Assembly (NCBI GenBank): GCA_963753845.1
Contig: CAVWEI010000004.1
Location: 1-64,000 of the forward strand
Source of the DNA: Thiosocius sp963753845
GTDB taxonomy: Bacteria > Pseudomonadota > Gammaproteobacteria > Chromatiales > Chromatiaceae
Reading direction: 5' to 3'
DNA: 64,000 nt
This document shows positions 17,230 through 25,500 of the stretch, one piece after another (positions within the stretch are counted from its first letter, which is position 1; every line of letters starts with the position of its first letter). Made by a program: the position numbers and the translations under genes. The notes beneath the pieces were generated by a model. That model searched no databases, was not told the DNA's origin, and saw only the letters and a program-made list of their open reading frames with translations.

Positions 17230-18915
17230 TTAAAGGAGGAGCAGGCCGAGCACGCCGATCAACGGGATTATCCAGGCGCCGGCATCGGGCGGCCTGTCGA
17301 TACGTTGCACAATCCCCCAGGGCCCCTGGTAACCATCCGGCTCGATGGAACGCACCCGCAGATATCGCACCTCGGTGCTGCTCTTGGGGAAGCTGATCGA
17401 CGGTTTGGGTGTGAACTCGTCGAGCTCCAGGTTGTTGAAGGAAGGGTCGAACGCAAGTTGCACGTGATAGGTCTGTTCCGGGCTCGCTTGTGGCCAGGAT
17501 GCGACAAGCCTGTCTTCTTCAGGCTCGATGGCCGGCTGGACCTTCTCCGGCATGGGCTTGAGGTGCCAGAAACGAATGGCCCCCGCAGGGCCCACTTCGC
17601 CGTCGGCCGCAACGCTCGCGACGCGCCAGTAATAGGTGCCTGGTTCGACAACCCCGGCAGCCTCATAGCGGGTGGTGTTCAGGTCGCCCTGACTGAGCAC
17701 GATCTGTTCGAACGCCTCGTCAGCCGCGATCTCCAGCTGATATCGATGTGCGTCCGCAGATGCAGACCATTGCAGCTCCGCGCTCACGCCACGTAGTGTT
17801 TTTCCTTCCCGGGGCTGCAGCGGCAGGGGCGGTTGGGGATGGGTGTCGATCAACACGGGATGTGCCGAATTTTTTCCCTCCAGACCCCCTTTGTCGATCC
17901 CGCGAACCCTGACCTGATAGTTGCCATCCGGCAGGTCCGGCAGTGCGGCCCGCGCGTTGTTGACGATCTGTTCCCAGAGCAGTGTGTCAAATGTCGCATC
18001 TGTACTGATTTGCACCCGGTAAGCGTGCGCCTGGTTGATCGCCTGCCAGCTGAGAGGCCAGTGCAGCTGACGGATGCGCTCCGGAACCGGATTGAGGATG
18101 GGTGCCGGCAGGAGTTTCCGGGGCGGGGTAGGTGGTTGGCCCTGGGCGACCTGGGTACCAAAGCCCGCATTGACAAGCCGGGATTTGCGCGCCCCAGTTA
18201 CCTTTACCTTGCCGCGCAGGACCTCGATATTCGAGGCATGCCCGTCCGCCGTCACGGCGGCACGGTACTCGGTCCCGCGCACCGCGCTGATTGCGGAGGG
18301 TGTCTGGATCTCAAAACGCGAGCCCGGGCCGACCGCCGGTTTGACGCGGGTGTCCATGCGCCCGTCGATAAGGTGCAGGCGGGAGTCCACCATGCCGGTT
18401 TTTCCGTGTGCGCTGAGGTGGTCGAAACGCATCTCGCTGGCACTGCGCAGTGTGAGTTTCGTGCCGTCGGCAAAGATGACGGTTGCGCTGCTGTCCTCGC
18501 CGGTCTTGAGGACATCTCCGAGGCGGATAATCAAACCGGGCGCAACGGCGGTTTCCTGCGCGCCGTCGGCCCGCGTCAATTCAACCTGCCCCCGGGTCGC
18601 CGCAATGTTCGCGGGCACCGGGTTGCTGCGTATCCATTTCATCGGTATCCGCAGGCGGGTGCCGGGCTGCATCCGCTTTGGGAACTCGACATTGTTCAGT
18701 TTGCGTACCTGTTCGAATCGAAGCTGACTATCGAGGTATCGTGCGCTCAGGTCCCAAAGGTTGTCGCCATCGACGACAGTGTAGATCCAGTCTGCAGCCA
18801 AGGCCGGCAGCGACAGCAGACTCAACAGCAGCAAGGTAATTGCGCGGGACGGCAGTCTCTTGTCTTGCGGCAAGGGCTTAATCGTCGATAGATATCGTGA
18901 ATCAGTCTTTGTCAT
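17230..18915 (-). CDS. Periplasmic LysM-FecR domain protein
   Basis: About 561 residues from MTKTDSRYLSTIK. Signal peptide or anchor (AITLLLLSLLSLPALAADW), then a LysM peptidoglycan-binding motif (YTVVDGDNLWDLSARYLD ... MQPGTRLRIP), then a FecR domain (GQVELTRADG ... LRLGDVL-like RLGDVLKTGEDSSATVIFADG ... GTEYRAAV). Repeated fibronectin-like modules follow, each with a PDG.Y.VRVR or PGTYYWRVASV strand, and a hydrophobic tail IIPLIGVLGLLLL anchors the C-terminus. Proteins of this architecture usually sit in front of CHASE2 enzymes, as here, and are thought to act as envelope sensors or scaffolds. The start is uncertain; 18954 is also open. Confidence 0.85.
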   Translation of the reverse strand: MTKTDSRYLSTIKPLPQDKRLPSRAITLLLLSLLSLPALAADWIYTVVDGDNLWDLSARYLDSQLRFEQVRKLNNVEFPKRMQPGTRLRIPMKWIRSNPVPANIAATRGQVELTRADGAQETAVAPGLIIRLGDVLKTGEDSSATVIFADGTKLTLRSASEMRFDHLSAHGKTGMVDSRLHLIDGRMDTRVKPAVGPGSRFEIQTPSAISAVRGTEYRAAVTADGHASNIEVLRGKVKVTGARKSRLVNAGFGTQVAQGQPPTPPRKLLPAPILNPVPERIRQLHWPLSWQAINQAHAYRVQISTDATFDTLLWEQIVNNARAALPDLPDGNYQVRVRGIDKGGLEGKNSAHPVLIDTHPQPPLPLQPREGKTLRGVSAELQWSASADAHRYQLEIAADEAFEQIVLSQGDLNTTRYEAAGVVEPGTYYWRVASVAADGEVGPAGAIRFWHLKPMPEKVQPAIEPEEDRLVASWPQASPEQTYHVQLAFDPSFNNLELDEFTPKPSISFPKSSTEVRYLRVRSIEPDGYQGPWGIVQRIDRPPDAGAWIIPLIGVLGLLLL

Positions 18916-19159
18916 ATATGAGCCCGCAGAAATCCAGCGACCGACGGTTGCCAAAGTTTCGACCTGTTCAACTGTCGATATATCGGCCTGGCCGGGCCTT
19001 TATTGATTTTCTCACAGGGCGGATTTTCTGGCCCCGAAGAACGGGTTTGGTAGCGATTGAAAACCGTCATGGCGTCCCTTCCCAACGTTTGGTTTAAGCT
19101 GCTCGGCCGAATGATCCCGATTTAGGTTGGTTTTTAACACATTTTCGAATGGTGGATCG

Positions 19160-19834
19160 ATGAATGAACAGATACGTCGCGTGGCCGTATGGAGTGGCTG
19201 GCTGCGACTCGTGCATGGCGTCCTGGCCATCTCTACGCTGGTTCTTTTGGCGACAGGCTGGCTGGTCGCCAAGTCGCCAGTGCTGGCCACGGCAGCGGCG
19301 GACATCCACTACCTTGGTGCCAGCGTCCTGATAGCGGCGTTGGCACTGCGTGCCTTTTTGGGATTCTTCGGTAAAGGCAGTGAGAGATTCGAGCATATGC
19401 TGCCGCGACGATCAGAGCTCAAGGCCATGCGCGCCAGCCTGCTGTTCTACCTTTCGCTCGGCAAGGCACCCTTGCCCGGCTGGTACGCACACAATCCATT
19501 GTGGAAGCCCGTCTATCTGCTCCTGTTCTTGTCGCTCTTGCTGTTGGCTGTCAGCGGTTGGCTGATGCCGGAAACGCCAGTCATTGGCCGCTTCTATCTT
19601 CCGACGGTGCATGTTTGGCTGGCCAAGGCGGTCCTGGTCATGACATTGGCACATCTTTTCAGCGTGGTGCTTCAGGACGTGAAGGGAAAGGCGGCAGATA
19701 TCTCGGCGATGCTTAGCGGATATCGTTACTTCAGTATCGATCGTGAGGGTATCGATCAGGGCGAGGTCACTCCGGTATCGGTGAAGTTGGGCGACATCAG
19801 CAGGATGCCGCAAGACTCAGAGCGGAAACGCTGA
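19160..19834 (+). CDS. Cytochrome b561/b6-type membrane protein (HupC-like)
   Basis: 224 residues with four membrane segments. Histidines sit where di-haem b-type subunits place them: RLVHGVLAIS (helix 1), DIHYLGASVL (helix 2), PTVHVWLAK and LAHLFSVVL (last helices). This matches the Ni/Fe-hydrogenase or formate dehydrogenase cytochrome b fold, which passes electrons from a periplasmic enzyme to quinone. No periplasmic redox partner gene is adjacent, so its donor is unknown. The start ATG 19160 is chosen over upstream codons because the first helix follows directly. Its last bases overlap the convergent sirB2 gene. Confidence 0.83.
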   Translation: MNEQIRRVAVWSGWLRLVHGVLAISTLVLLATGWLVAKSPVLATAAADIHYLGASVLIAALALRAFLGFFGKGSERFEHMLPRRSELKAMRASLLFYLSLGKAPLPGWYAHNPLWKPVYLLLFLSLLLLAVSGWLMPETPVIGRFYLPTVHVWLAKAVLVMTLAHLFSVVLQDVKGKAADISAMLSGYRYFSIDREGIDQGEVTPVSVKLGDISRMPQDSERKR

Positions 19835-20197
19835 TCGGGTGACCGCCACCAGCAAGATATAGCCGAAGCATGCGACGGCACCGCACAGCGCCAGGATCCG
19901 GACCCGGCGGGTCCTGCCCAGGCGCAGGGCGACGAAGCCCAGACCGATATAGAGCAACAAGGCGATCAGCTTCGCGCCCAGCCAGGGGCTGTTGCCGGGG
20001 TGCAGATGCAGATTGAACGCCATCCACAGGCCGCTGAGCAGCAGCAGGGTATCGATGAAGTGTGGCCAGGTGCGCATCCAGCGCCGCCGCAGTACGGATG
20101 AGTCCGCCAGCATCAGGCCGCCGCGCAGCAGAAAGCCCGAGATCGAGGCCAGCGCGCTGGCCTGGTGGATCAGTTTCAGGGTTGCGGGGTCAGGCAT
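19817..20197 (-). CDS. SirB2-family membrane protein
   Basis: 126 residues with four membrane helices and the SirB2 pattern: LKLIHQASALASISGFLLRGGLML, WMRTWPHFIDTLLLLSGLWMAF, LGAKLIALLLYIGLGFVALR and a final helix. The conserved His in the first helix and RxxPHxxDT-like motif are typical of SirB. Function in the family is unclear (named from invasion-gene up-regulation in Salmonella). It converges on the cytochrome b gene with an 18-base overlap. Confidence 0.88.
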   Translation of the reverse strand: MPDPATLKLIHQASALASISGFLLRGGLMLADSSVLRRRWMRTWPHFIDTLLLLSGLWMAFNLHLHPGNSPWLGAKLIALLLYIGLGFVALRLGRTRRVRILALCGAVACFGYILLVAVTRSAFPL

Positions 20198-20214
20198 TTC
20201 AGGAAATCACGTAG

Positions 20215-20251
20215 ACGGCCGGCGCCGCTCCCGTCGGACGCCGCCGGCCGT
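20215..20251. other. Strong GC hairpin upstream of sirB2 and downstream of pap
   Basis: ACGGCCGGCG (20215-20224) and CGCCGGCCGT (20242-20251) form a perfect 10-bp stem with a 17-base loop. There is no T tract on either strand, so it is not a classical terminator. It could protect the 3' end of the pap transcript or be a REP-like element; no second copy was noticed. Confidence 0.5.
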
Positions 20252-20266
20252 GGCCGCAACAGTCGG

Positions 20267-21778
20267 TCACTGCGGCTTTTTCAATGCCTCACGCAGCGCA
20301 TCGGTGACGATCTCGAGCACCTGGATGCGTGCAAAGCGCTTGTCGTTGCCGGCGATCAGGTTCCAGGGTGCATGCTGCGCGCTGGTCCGCGCGAGCATCT
20401 CGTTGACCGCCTCGCGGTACTCGTCCCATTTTTTGCGGTTGCGCCAATCCTCTTCGGTAATCTTGTAGCGCTTGTATGAGGTCTTTTCTCTTGCCTCGAA
20501 CCGGGCCAGTTGCTCTTCCTTGCTGATCTGCAGCCAGAATTTCTGCACCACCACGCCGGCCTTGGTCAGCTGTTCCTCGAAGTCGTTGATCTCGAGGTAG
20601 GCTCGTGCCCAATTGGCGTGGCTGGTGAAACCCTCGACCCGCTCGACCAGGACGCGGCCGTACCAGGAGCGGTCGAAAACGGTCATGCGCCCACCCCGGG
20701 GGACATGCCGCCAGAATCGCCACAGGTAGTGATGCGCCTTTTCCTCGTCGGTGGGTGCTGCGATCGAAATCACTTCACGCAGCCTGGAATCGACGGCCTG
20801 TGTTACCCGGCGAATGGCGCCGCCCTTGCCGGCCGCATCGACGCCCTCGAACACCAGGACCGTGGATATCTTTTGCGTATAGGCCTTCCATGCCAGGTCG
20901 TTCAGTTCCCGCTGCAGGGCCTTGAGCTTCTTCTTGTAATCTTTTGACGAAATGGTCTGGGTCAGGTCAACCCGGTCGATCAGGGTGATCTGCGCCTCGG
21001 GGGCATTCGGCAACAGATCGCCGTCGTGGTTTGAAGGCGCGTCTTCAGCTTGTTGCTCGTCGTGCGGCGTCGCTGCGAGCGCTGCCTGCATCTCCCGCAA
21101 CAGAATCCGTCCGGTCATCATGTTGCGGTAGCGGGGATTGGTGGCCTCGATGATATGCCAGGGTGCGCGGCCGATATCCGTGCCGCGGACGACCCGGTCG
21201 GCGACTTCCTCGAAGCGTTGATACTGTTGGCTGAACTTGGACTTTTTAGGCAGCATCCGCCAGCGGCTGCGATCACTGCGTGCGAGCGTCTTCAGCCTGC
21301 TGCGCTGGTCCTGCTCAGAGAAGTGATACCAGCACTTCACGATCACCGCGCCATCGTGAATCAGCATGCGTTCGAGTTCACGGACGCCGCGCATACACTG
21401 ATCCAGATCGGCGTCACTCCATTTGCCCGCGAATCGCTGCTCAATAGGTTGCTGGTACCAACCGCCAAAGAACACCCCGATTTCACCGCGCCTGGGCATG
21501 GCGCGCCAGAAACGCCATGCCTTGGGGCGAAGTCGCTCTTCGTCGGACTGTTCCCAGAACGCGTACACGTTTACCCCGCGCGCATCCAGCCATTCGTCCA
21601 GGGCATTCACGACCTCACCTTTGCCGGCACCCTCCATCCCCGCAATGATGAGATAAACGGGGATGTTGCGTTCGCGCACCGCCATCTGCGCCTCGAGAAG
21701 CTGCGTGCGCAGGTCCACGACTTCGGCGTTGTACGCTTCTTTGCTCAACGAACGGCCAATCTTTGCAGTGGCAAACAT
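20267..21778 (-). CDS. pap: Polyphosphate:AMP phosphotransferase (two-domain PPK2, class II)
   Basis: 503 residues made of two tandem PPK2 domains. Each has a Walker A-like loop (AGMEGAGKGEVVNALDEWLD in the first, EGVDAAGKGGAIRRV in the second) and a lid/Walker B region (GVFFGGWYQQPIE and MTVFDRSWYGRVLVERVEGF). Two-domain class II enzymes transfer phosphate from polyphosphate to AMP, giving ADP, and so recycle nucleotides at the cost of polyP. Full length for the family. It is separated by 9 bases from the NadA stop downstream and both lie on the minus strand, but whether they share a transcript is not clear. Confidence 0.93.
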   Translation of the reverse strand: MFATAKIGRSLSKEAYNAEVVDLRTQLLEAQMAVRERNIPVYLIIAGMEGAGKGEVVNALDEWLDARGVNVYAFWEQSDEERLRPKAWRFWRAMPRRGEIGVFFGGWYQQPIEQRFAGKWSDADLDQCMRGVRELERMLIHDGAVIVKCWYHFSEQDQRSRLKTLARSDRSRWRMLPKKSKFSQQYQRFEEVADRVVRGTDIGRAPWHIIEATNPRYRNMMTGRILLREMQAALAATPHDEQQAEDAPSNHDGDLLPNAPEAQITLIDRVDLTQTISSKDYKKKLKALQRELNDLAWKAYTQKISTVLVFEGVDAAGKGGAIRRVTQAVDSRLREVISIAAPTDEEKAHHYLWRFWRHVPRGGRMTVFDRSWYGRVLVERVEGFTSHANWARAYLEINDFEEQLTKAGVVVQKFWLQISKEEQLARFEAREKTSYKRYKITEEDWRNRKKWDEYREAVNEMLARTSAQHAPWNLIAGNDKRFARIQVLEIVTDALREALKKPQ

Positions 21779-21787
21779 GATTTCCCC

Positions 21788-22861
21788 TTATTCATTTGGC
21801 AGAGCGCCGCTGATCTGGTGTTCAGCGGCGAAGTCGAGCATACGCTGTATCGATTTGACCGCCTGGTCGCGTATCTCCGGTTGTACGGTGATCTCATTGT
21901 CACCCTTGATCAACAGTTGTTCGAGGTTTTGCAGGGCGTTCATCGCCATCCAGGGACAATGCGCGCAGGACTCGCAGCTTGCGCCGGCCCCGGCAGTCGG
22001 TGCTGAGATCAGCTTCTTGCCAGGTGCCAGCTGCTGCATCTTCCAGAATATGCCTTCGTCGGTCGCCACGATGAACTCCCGATTCGGCATCTGTGCGACG
22101 GCCTTGATCAGCGCCGTCGTCGAACCCACCAGGTCCGCATACTGCAGCACGTCCTCCGGCGACTCCGGGTGGACCAGTACGGCCGCATCGGGGTGCAGGC
22201 GTTTCAGGCGCTCGAGCGCGAAGCCCTTGAACTCCTCGTGCACCACGCAGCTGCCCTCCCACAGAAGGATGTCTGCACCGGTCTGCTGTTGTACATAGTG
22301 GCCGAGATGCTTGTCGGGCGCCCAGAGTATCTTTTTGCCCTGTGCGTGTAGGTGCCTGACGATTGGCAGTGCAATCCCGGAAGTCACCATCCAGTCCGCG
22401 CGCGCCTTCACTGCCGCGCTGGTGTTGGCGTACACGACGACGGTGCGATCGGGATGCGCATCGCAGAATGCACTGAACAGATCGACCGGGCAGCCCTCGT
22501 CGAGCGAACAGGTGGCACCGAGATCGGGCATAAGGACCCGTTTTTCCGGGTTCAGGATCTTTGCGGTCTCGCCCATGAAGCGGACGCCGCATACGACCAG
22601 GGTATCGGCATCGGCGCTCGTGCCGTAGCGGGCCATTTCCAGGGAATCGGCTACGCAGCCGCCCGTCTCCTCCGCCAGTTCCTGCAGGTCGCCGTCGACG
22701 TAGTAGTGTGCGACCAGAACCGCATTCTGTTCATGAAGCAGCTTTTTGATCCGGTGCTTTAGCGCCTCCTTTTCCGATTGGCTCATGCTCGGCCATACCG
22801 GGTGCGCCGGCACCTTCACCCGCGGCAGCTTCAGCTGCGGCTGTATCGGTTGAATATTCAT
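21788..22861 (-). CDS. nadA: Quinolinate synthase A
   Basis: 357 residues. Condenses iminoaspartate with dihydroxyacetone phosphate to quinolinate in de novo NAD synthesis, using a [4Fe-4S] cluster. The pseudo-threefold family pattern is clear: AHYYVDGDLQELAEETGG, GVRFMGETAKILNPEKRVL, DLGATCSLDEGCP, YANTSAAVKARADWMVTS, HPESPEDVL, TDEGIFWKM and CESCAHCPWMAMNAL. Cysteines for the cluster are in the CSLDEGCP, EGSCVVHEEF and CESCAHCPW regions. The start ATG 22861 overlaps the NrtR stop by four bases (ATGA), so it is translationally coupled to its probable regulator. nadB and nadC are not in the window. Confidence 0.97.
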   Translation of the reverse strand: MNIQPIQPQLKLPRVKVPAHPVWPSMSQSEKEALKHRIKKLLHEQNAVLVAHYYVDGDLQELAEETGGCVADSLEMARYGTSADADTLVVCGVRFMGETAKILNPEKRVLMPDLGATCSLDEGCPVDLFSAFCDAHPDRTVVVYANTSAAVKARADWMVTSGIALPIVRHLHAQGKKILWAPDKHLGHYVQQQTGADILLWEGSCVVHEEFKGFALERLKRLHPDAAVLVHPESPEDVLQYADLVGSTTALIKAVAQMPNREFIVATDEGIFWKMQQLAPGKKLISAPTAGAGASCESCAHCPWMAMNALQNLEQLLIKGDNEITVQPEIRDQAVKSIQRMLDFAAEHQISGALPNE

Positions 22862-23544
22862 TTGATGATCTCCACCCTCTTGGGGTGCCTGGCCCGGTAC
22901 TTTCTGGCAGGCCGGTGTTTGCCATTCCGGGAAAGATTGCCCGTATCCTCGATCAGGCCGAGTGACAGGATGCGCTTGCGGAAGTTGCGCTTGTCCAGGG
23001 GCTGATTGAGCAGTGCCTGATAGACGCACTGCAGTTCACTCAAGGTGAATGTCTCTGGCATGAACTGAAAGGCAATGGTCGAGTAGTCGAGCTTGGCGAC
23101 CAGGCGACCATGCGCCATCTCGATGATCTGCGCATGGTCGAAGGCCAGTTCCGGCAGGTCTTCGAAGGCGTGCCAGCCGACGTCCGATGCATCGCTGGCG
23201 GCGCGCGGTACCGCCAGTGCATCCTGCGGCACCAGGGCGTAGTAGGTCACGCTGATGACCCGTTCGCGCGGGTCACGGTGGGTTGCGCCGAAGGTGTAAA
23301 GCTGCTCGAGATATACCCCACTGATCCCGGTTTCTTCCTCGAGTTCGCGTGCCGCGCAGGCATCCAGGTCTTCATCGATATCCAGAAATCCGCCCGGCAG
23401 CGCCCATTCTCCCTGGTGCGGCGGGTTGGCCCGCTTTACCAACAGGATACTGAGCCGGCCTTCGCGGATGGTGAAGACCACCACGTCGGTGGTCACCGCC
23501 GGATGCGGGTAGGGGTAGCTGAATGTCTGTTCGGGTGCGCGCAT
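22858..23544 (-). CDS. nrtR: NrtR-type regulator: NUDIX domain plus winged helix
   Basis: 228 residues. The N-terminal NUDIX domain carries an intact box (GFLDIDED ... RELEEETGI), so it may still hydrolyse, although NrtR proteins use the fold mainly to sense ADP-ribose derivatives. The C-terminal winged helix (FTLSELQCVYQALL ... KRNFRKRILSLGLIEDTG ... RPARKYR) is the NrtR signature. NrtR represses NAD synthesis and salvage genes. The four-base overlap with nadA supports this assignment over a generic NUDIX hydrolase. Autoregulation through the palindrome at 23580-23596 is plausible. Confidence 0.9.
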   Translation of the reverse strand: MRAPEQTFSYPYPHPAVTTDVVVFTIREGRLSILLVKRANPPHQGEWALPGGFLDIDEDLDACAARELEEETGISGVYLEQLYTFGATHRDPRERVISVTYYALVPQDALAVPRAASDASDVGWHAFEDLPELAFDHAQIIEMAHGRLVAKLDYSTIAFQFMPETFTLSELQCVYQALLNQPLDKRNFRKRILSLGLIEDTGNLSRNGKHRPARKYRARHPKRVEIIK

Positions 23545-23579
23545 GGATGACTAAGTGTTGTGTGTACACCCAGCACGAT

Positions 23580-23596
23580 AGTGTGCCGACTACACT
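23580..23596 (-). promoter_or_regulatory. Candidate NrtR operator
   Basis: AGTGT-N7-ACACT inverted repeat (23580-23584 and 23592-23596) in the 185-base interval before nrtR, 36 bases from its start codon. A second dyad around TGTGTACACC (about 23561-23570) lies closer. Neither has been matched to a published NrtR motif here; position is the main argument. Confidence 0.4.
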
Positions 23597-23729
23597 TTGT
23601 CAATCGGCCGGTTTTTCGGACGCGACCGATGTGTCTCAACGGGCCCGTGGGGCAGGGCCGGGCGCTCAAGTTCGGGTCCTTGTGGCCGCTTCTTGCTGAG
23701 ATCACTGCAATTGCGTCGATGCGCGGACC

Positions 23730-24573
23730 ATGGACATTGAACAGCCCCTTTACCAGGAACTGATTGCGGTCGAGTCGATTCCGCCGATGCCCGCGACCGC
23801 GGCCACGCTGCTGACCATGGCCGCTGACCCGGACGTCGAGATCGAGGCCCTGGCACTGGTGATTGAGCGTGACCCACCGTTGAGCGCTCGTCTTTTGGGG
23901 CTCGCCAACTCAGCGTTTTACGCACCCCGGCAACCCGTCATGACGGTCAAAGAGGCCATCGTTCGTGTGCTCGGTCTGAACATGGTTCGAAACCTGGCGT
24001 TCGGTATGGCCCTGGCCGGCGCCATGTCGACTGCCGGCTGTCCACGTTTCGATCTCACCAGTTACTGGGTCATGGCCCTTGGCACGGCCGATCTCGCCCG
24101 TGGCATGGCGCTGGCCGCAACCACGGACGATGCGCCCGACCCGGATGTCAGCCTACATGGTGGGCCTTCTGCACAATCTCGGCGAGTTGCTGCTGGTGCA
24201 TCTTCGGCCGCGCGAAATGGACGAGGCTTTGCGACGCCAAGGGGATGACCCGGGCAGCAGCCTGGTCGAGCACGAGCGCGCGATCATCGGTCTCGATCAT
24301 TGGGTTGCCGGGGCCTTTCTCGCGAGACACTGGCAATTGCCGCCGATCGTGGGCGCCAGCATCGAACGCTTCGACGATGTGCAGGAGCCGGGGGGTGGCA
24401 GACAGACGATTCACCTGGTCCGCGCGGCGCGGTTGTGGCTGGCCGAGGTGGTGGCAGGCCGACCCGACACATTGCGCGTGGCCGGGGTCGACGAGGTTTG
24501 TTGCGACCGGCATTCGACCGCCTTTCTCGCCCGTTACGAAGCGCTCAGGGTAGTGGCCAGGTCGATGGCCTGA
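23730..24573 (+). pseudogene. HDOD-domain protein broken by one apparent +1 frameshift
   Basis: An HDOD domain (IPPMPATAATLLTMAADPDV ... DPPLSARLLGLANSAFYAP ... TVKEAIVRVLGLNMVRNLAF) starts at ATG 23730 and reads to about 24148. It then continues in the next frame with YMVGLLHNLGELLLVHLRP up to the stop at 24573. Removing one base (the A of gtcAgcc at 24150) restores DPDVAYMVGLLHNLG, exactly what HDOD proteins show. HDOD proteins are signalling adaptors without the metal site of HD phosphohydrolases. With the extra base the product would stop at 24248 (172 residues). Either a recent frameshift or a sequence error; the rest of the coding sequence shows no decay. Confidence 0.85.
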
Positions 24574-24591
24574 AGCAGCCCCGGCCGTTCT

Positions 24592-25491
24592 TCAGGTCAG
24601 CGGCCACAGCCTCGCGGCGCCCCGCACGCCACTGCTGTCGCCATGTAACGGCGGCACCAGTCGGGTAAGCACGACATCCGAGAACACATGACGCGTCCAG
24701 AGACGGGGCACCTGCCGGTAAAGGCGCCCGATCTTCGACAGGCCTCCACCGAGTACGATCACCTCGGGGTCGATGAGGTTGATAACCCCCGCGAGGCTGC
24801 GTGCCATCCGGTTCTCGTAGCGCTCCAGGCAGCTGACCGCCGCAGCTTCCCCGTCTGTGGCACGTCTGGCGATCTCCTCGGCGGAAAGCGCAGGACCATC
24901 GCCCGCATAGTCGAGTGACAATCCGGGGCCTGAAAGGAAGGTCTCGATGCAGCCGCGCCTGCCGCAGTAACAGGCCGGACCGGGCCGTTCTTCATCCGTC
25001 GGCCAGGGCAGGGGATTGTGTCCCCACTCGCCGGCGATCGCGTTGCGGCCGGGCACCAGCTGCCCGTTTATCACGATGCCTCCGCCGGTGCCTGTTCCTA
25101 CAATGACGCCGAAAACGCTGGCTGCATCCCGCCCCGCGCCATCGCTCGCCTCGGACAGGGCAAAACAGTTGGCGTCGTTGGCGATGCGCACGGGTCGGTC
25201 GAGCCGCGCGCCGAGGTCCCTGTCCAGGGCCCGGCCGTTCAGGCAGGTGGAATTGGCATTGCGTAACAGGCCACTCGAGGGTGACAGCGCACCGGGCGTA
25301 CCGACTCCCACGCTGCAGGCTCGGCCACACACCCGTTCCAGTGTTGCCACCAGATCCGCGACGGCGTCCAGAGTGGCCTCGTAGTCACCAGCGGGCGTCG
25401 CGACGCGTCGGCGAAAAGCGATGCTCCCGTCATCCTCCAGGAGGATGCCCTCGATCTTGGTCCCACCAAGATCAATGCCGACCCTCGACAC
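24592..25491 (-). CDS. mak: ROK-family fructokinase (Mak-like)
   Basis: 299 residues. Sugar kinase with the ROK pattern: GIDLGGTKIEGILL (ATP phosphate loop), NDANCFALSEA, GVIVGTGTGGGIVING, the zinc cluster GHNPLPWP ... CYCGRRGCIETF, and C-terminal VIVLGGGLSK. It closely follows E. coli Mak in segments such as NANSTCLNG and HGDSSGVRGAARLWP, so fructose is the likely main substrate, though Mak is broad. The GTG start at 25491 lies 9 bases after the dynamin-like GTPase stop, so the two are probably cotranscribed. No sugar transporter or regulator is nearby. Confidence 0.9.
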   Translation of the reverse strand: MSRVGIDLGGTKIEGILLEDDGSIAFRRRVATPAGDYEATLDAVADLVATLERVCGRACSVGVGTPGALSPSSGLLRNANSTCLNGRALDRDLGARLDRPVRIANDANCFALSEASDGAGRDAASVFGVIVGTGTGGGIVINGQLVPGRNAIAGEWGHNPLPWPTDEERPGPACYCGRRGCIETFLSGPGLSLDYAGDGPALSAEEIARRATDGEAAAVSCLERYENRMARSLAGVINLIDPEVIVLGGGLSKIGRLYRQVPRLWTRHVFSDVVLTRLVPPLHGDSSGVRGAARLWPLT

Positions 25492-25500
25492 GCCCCTGCT

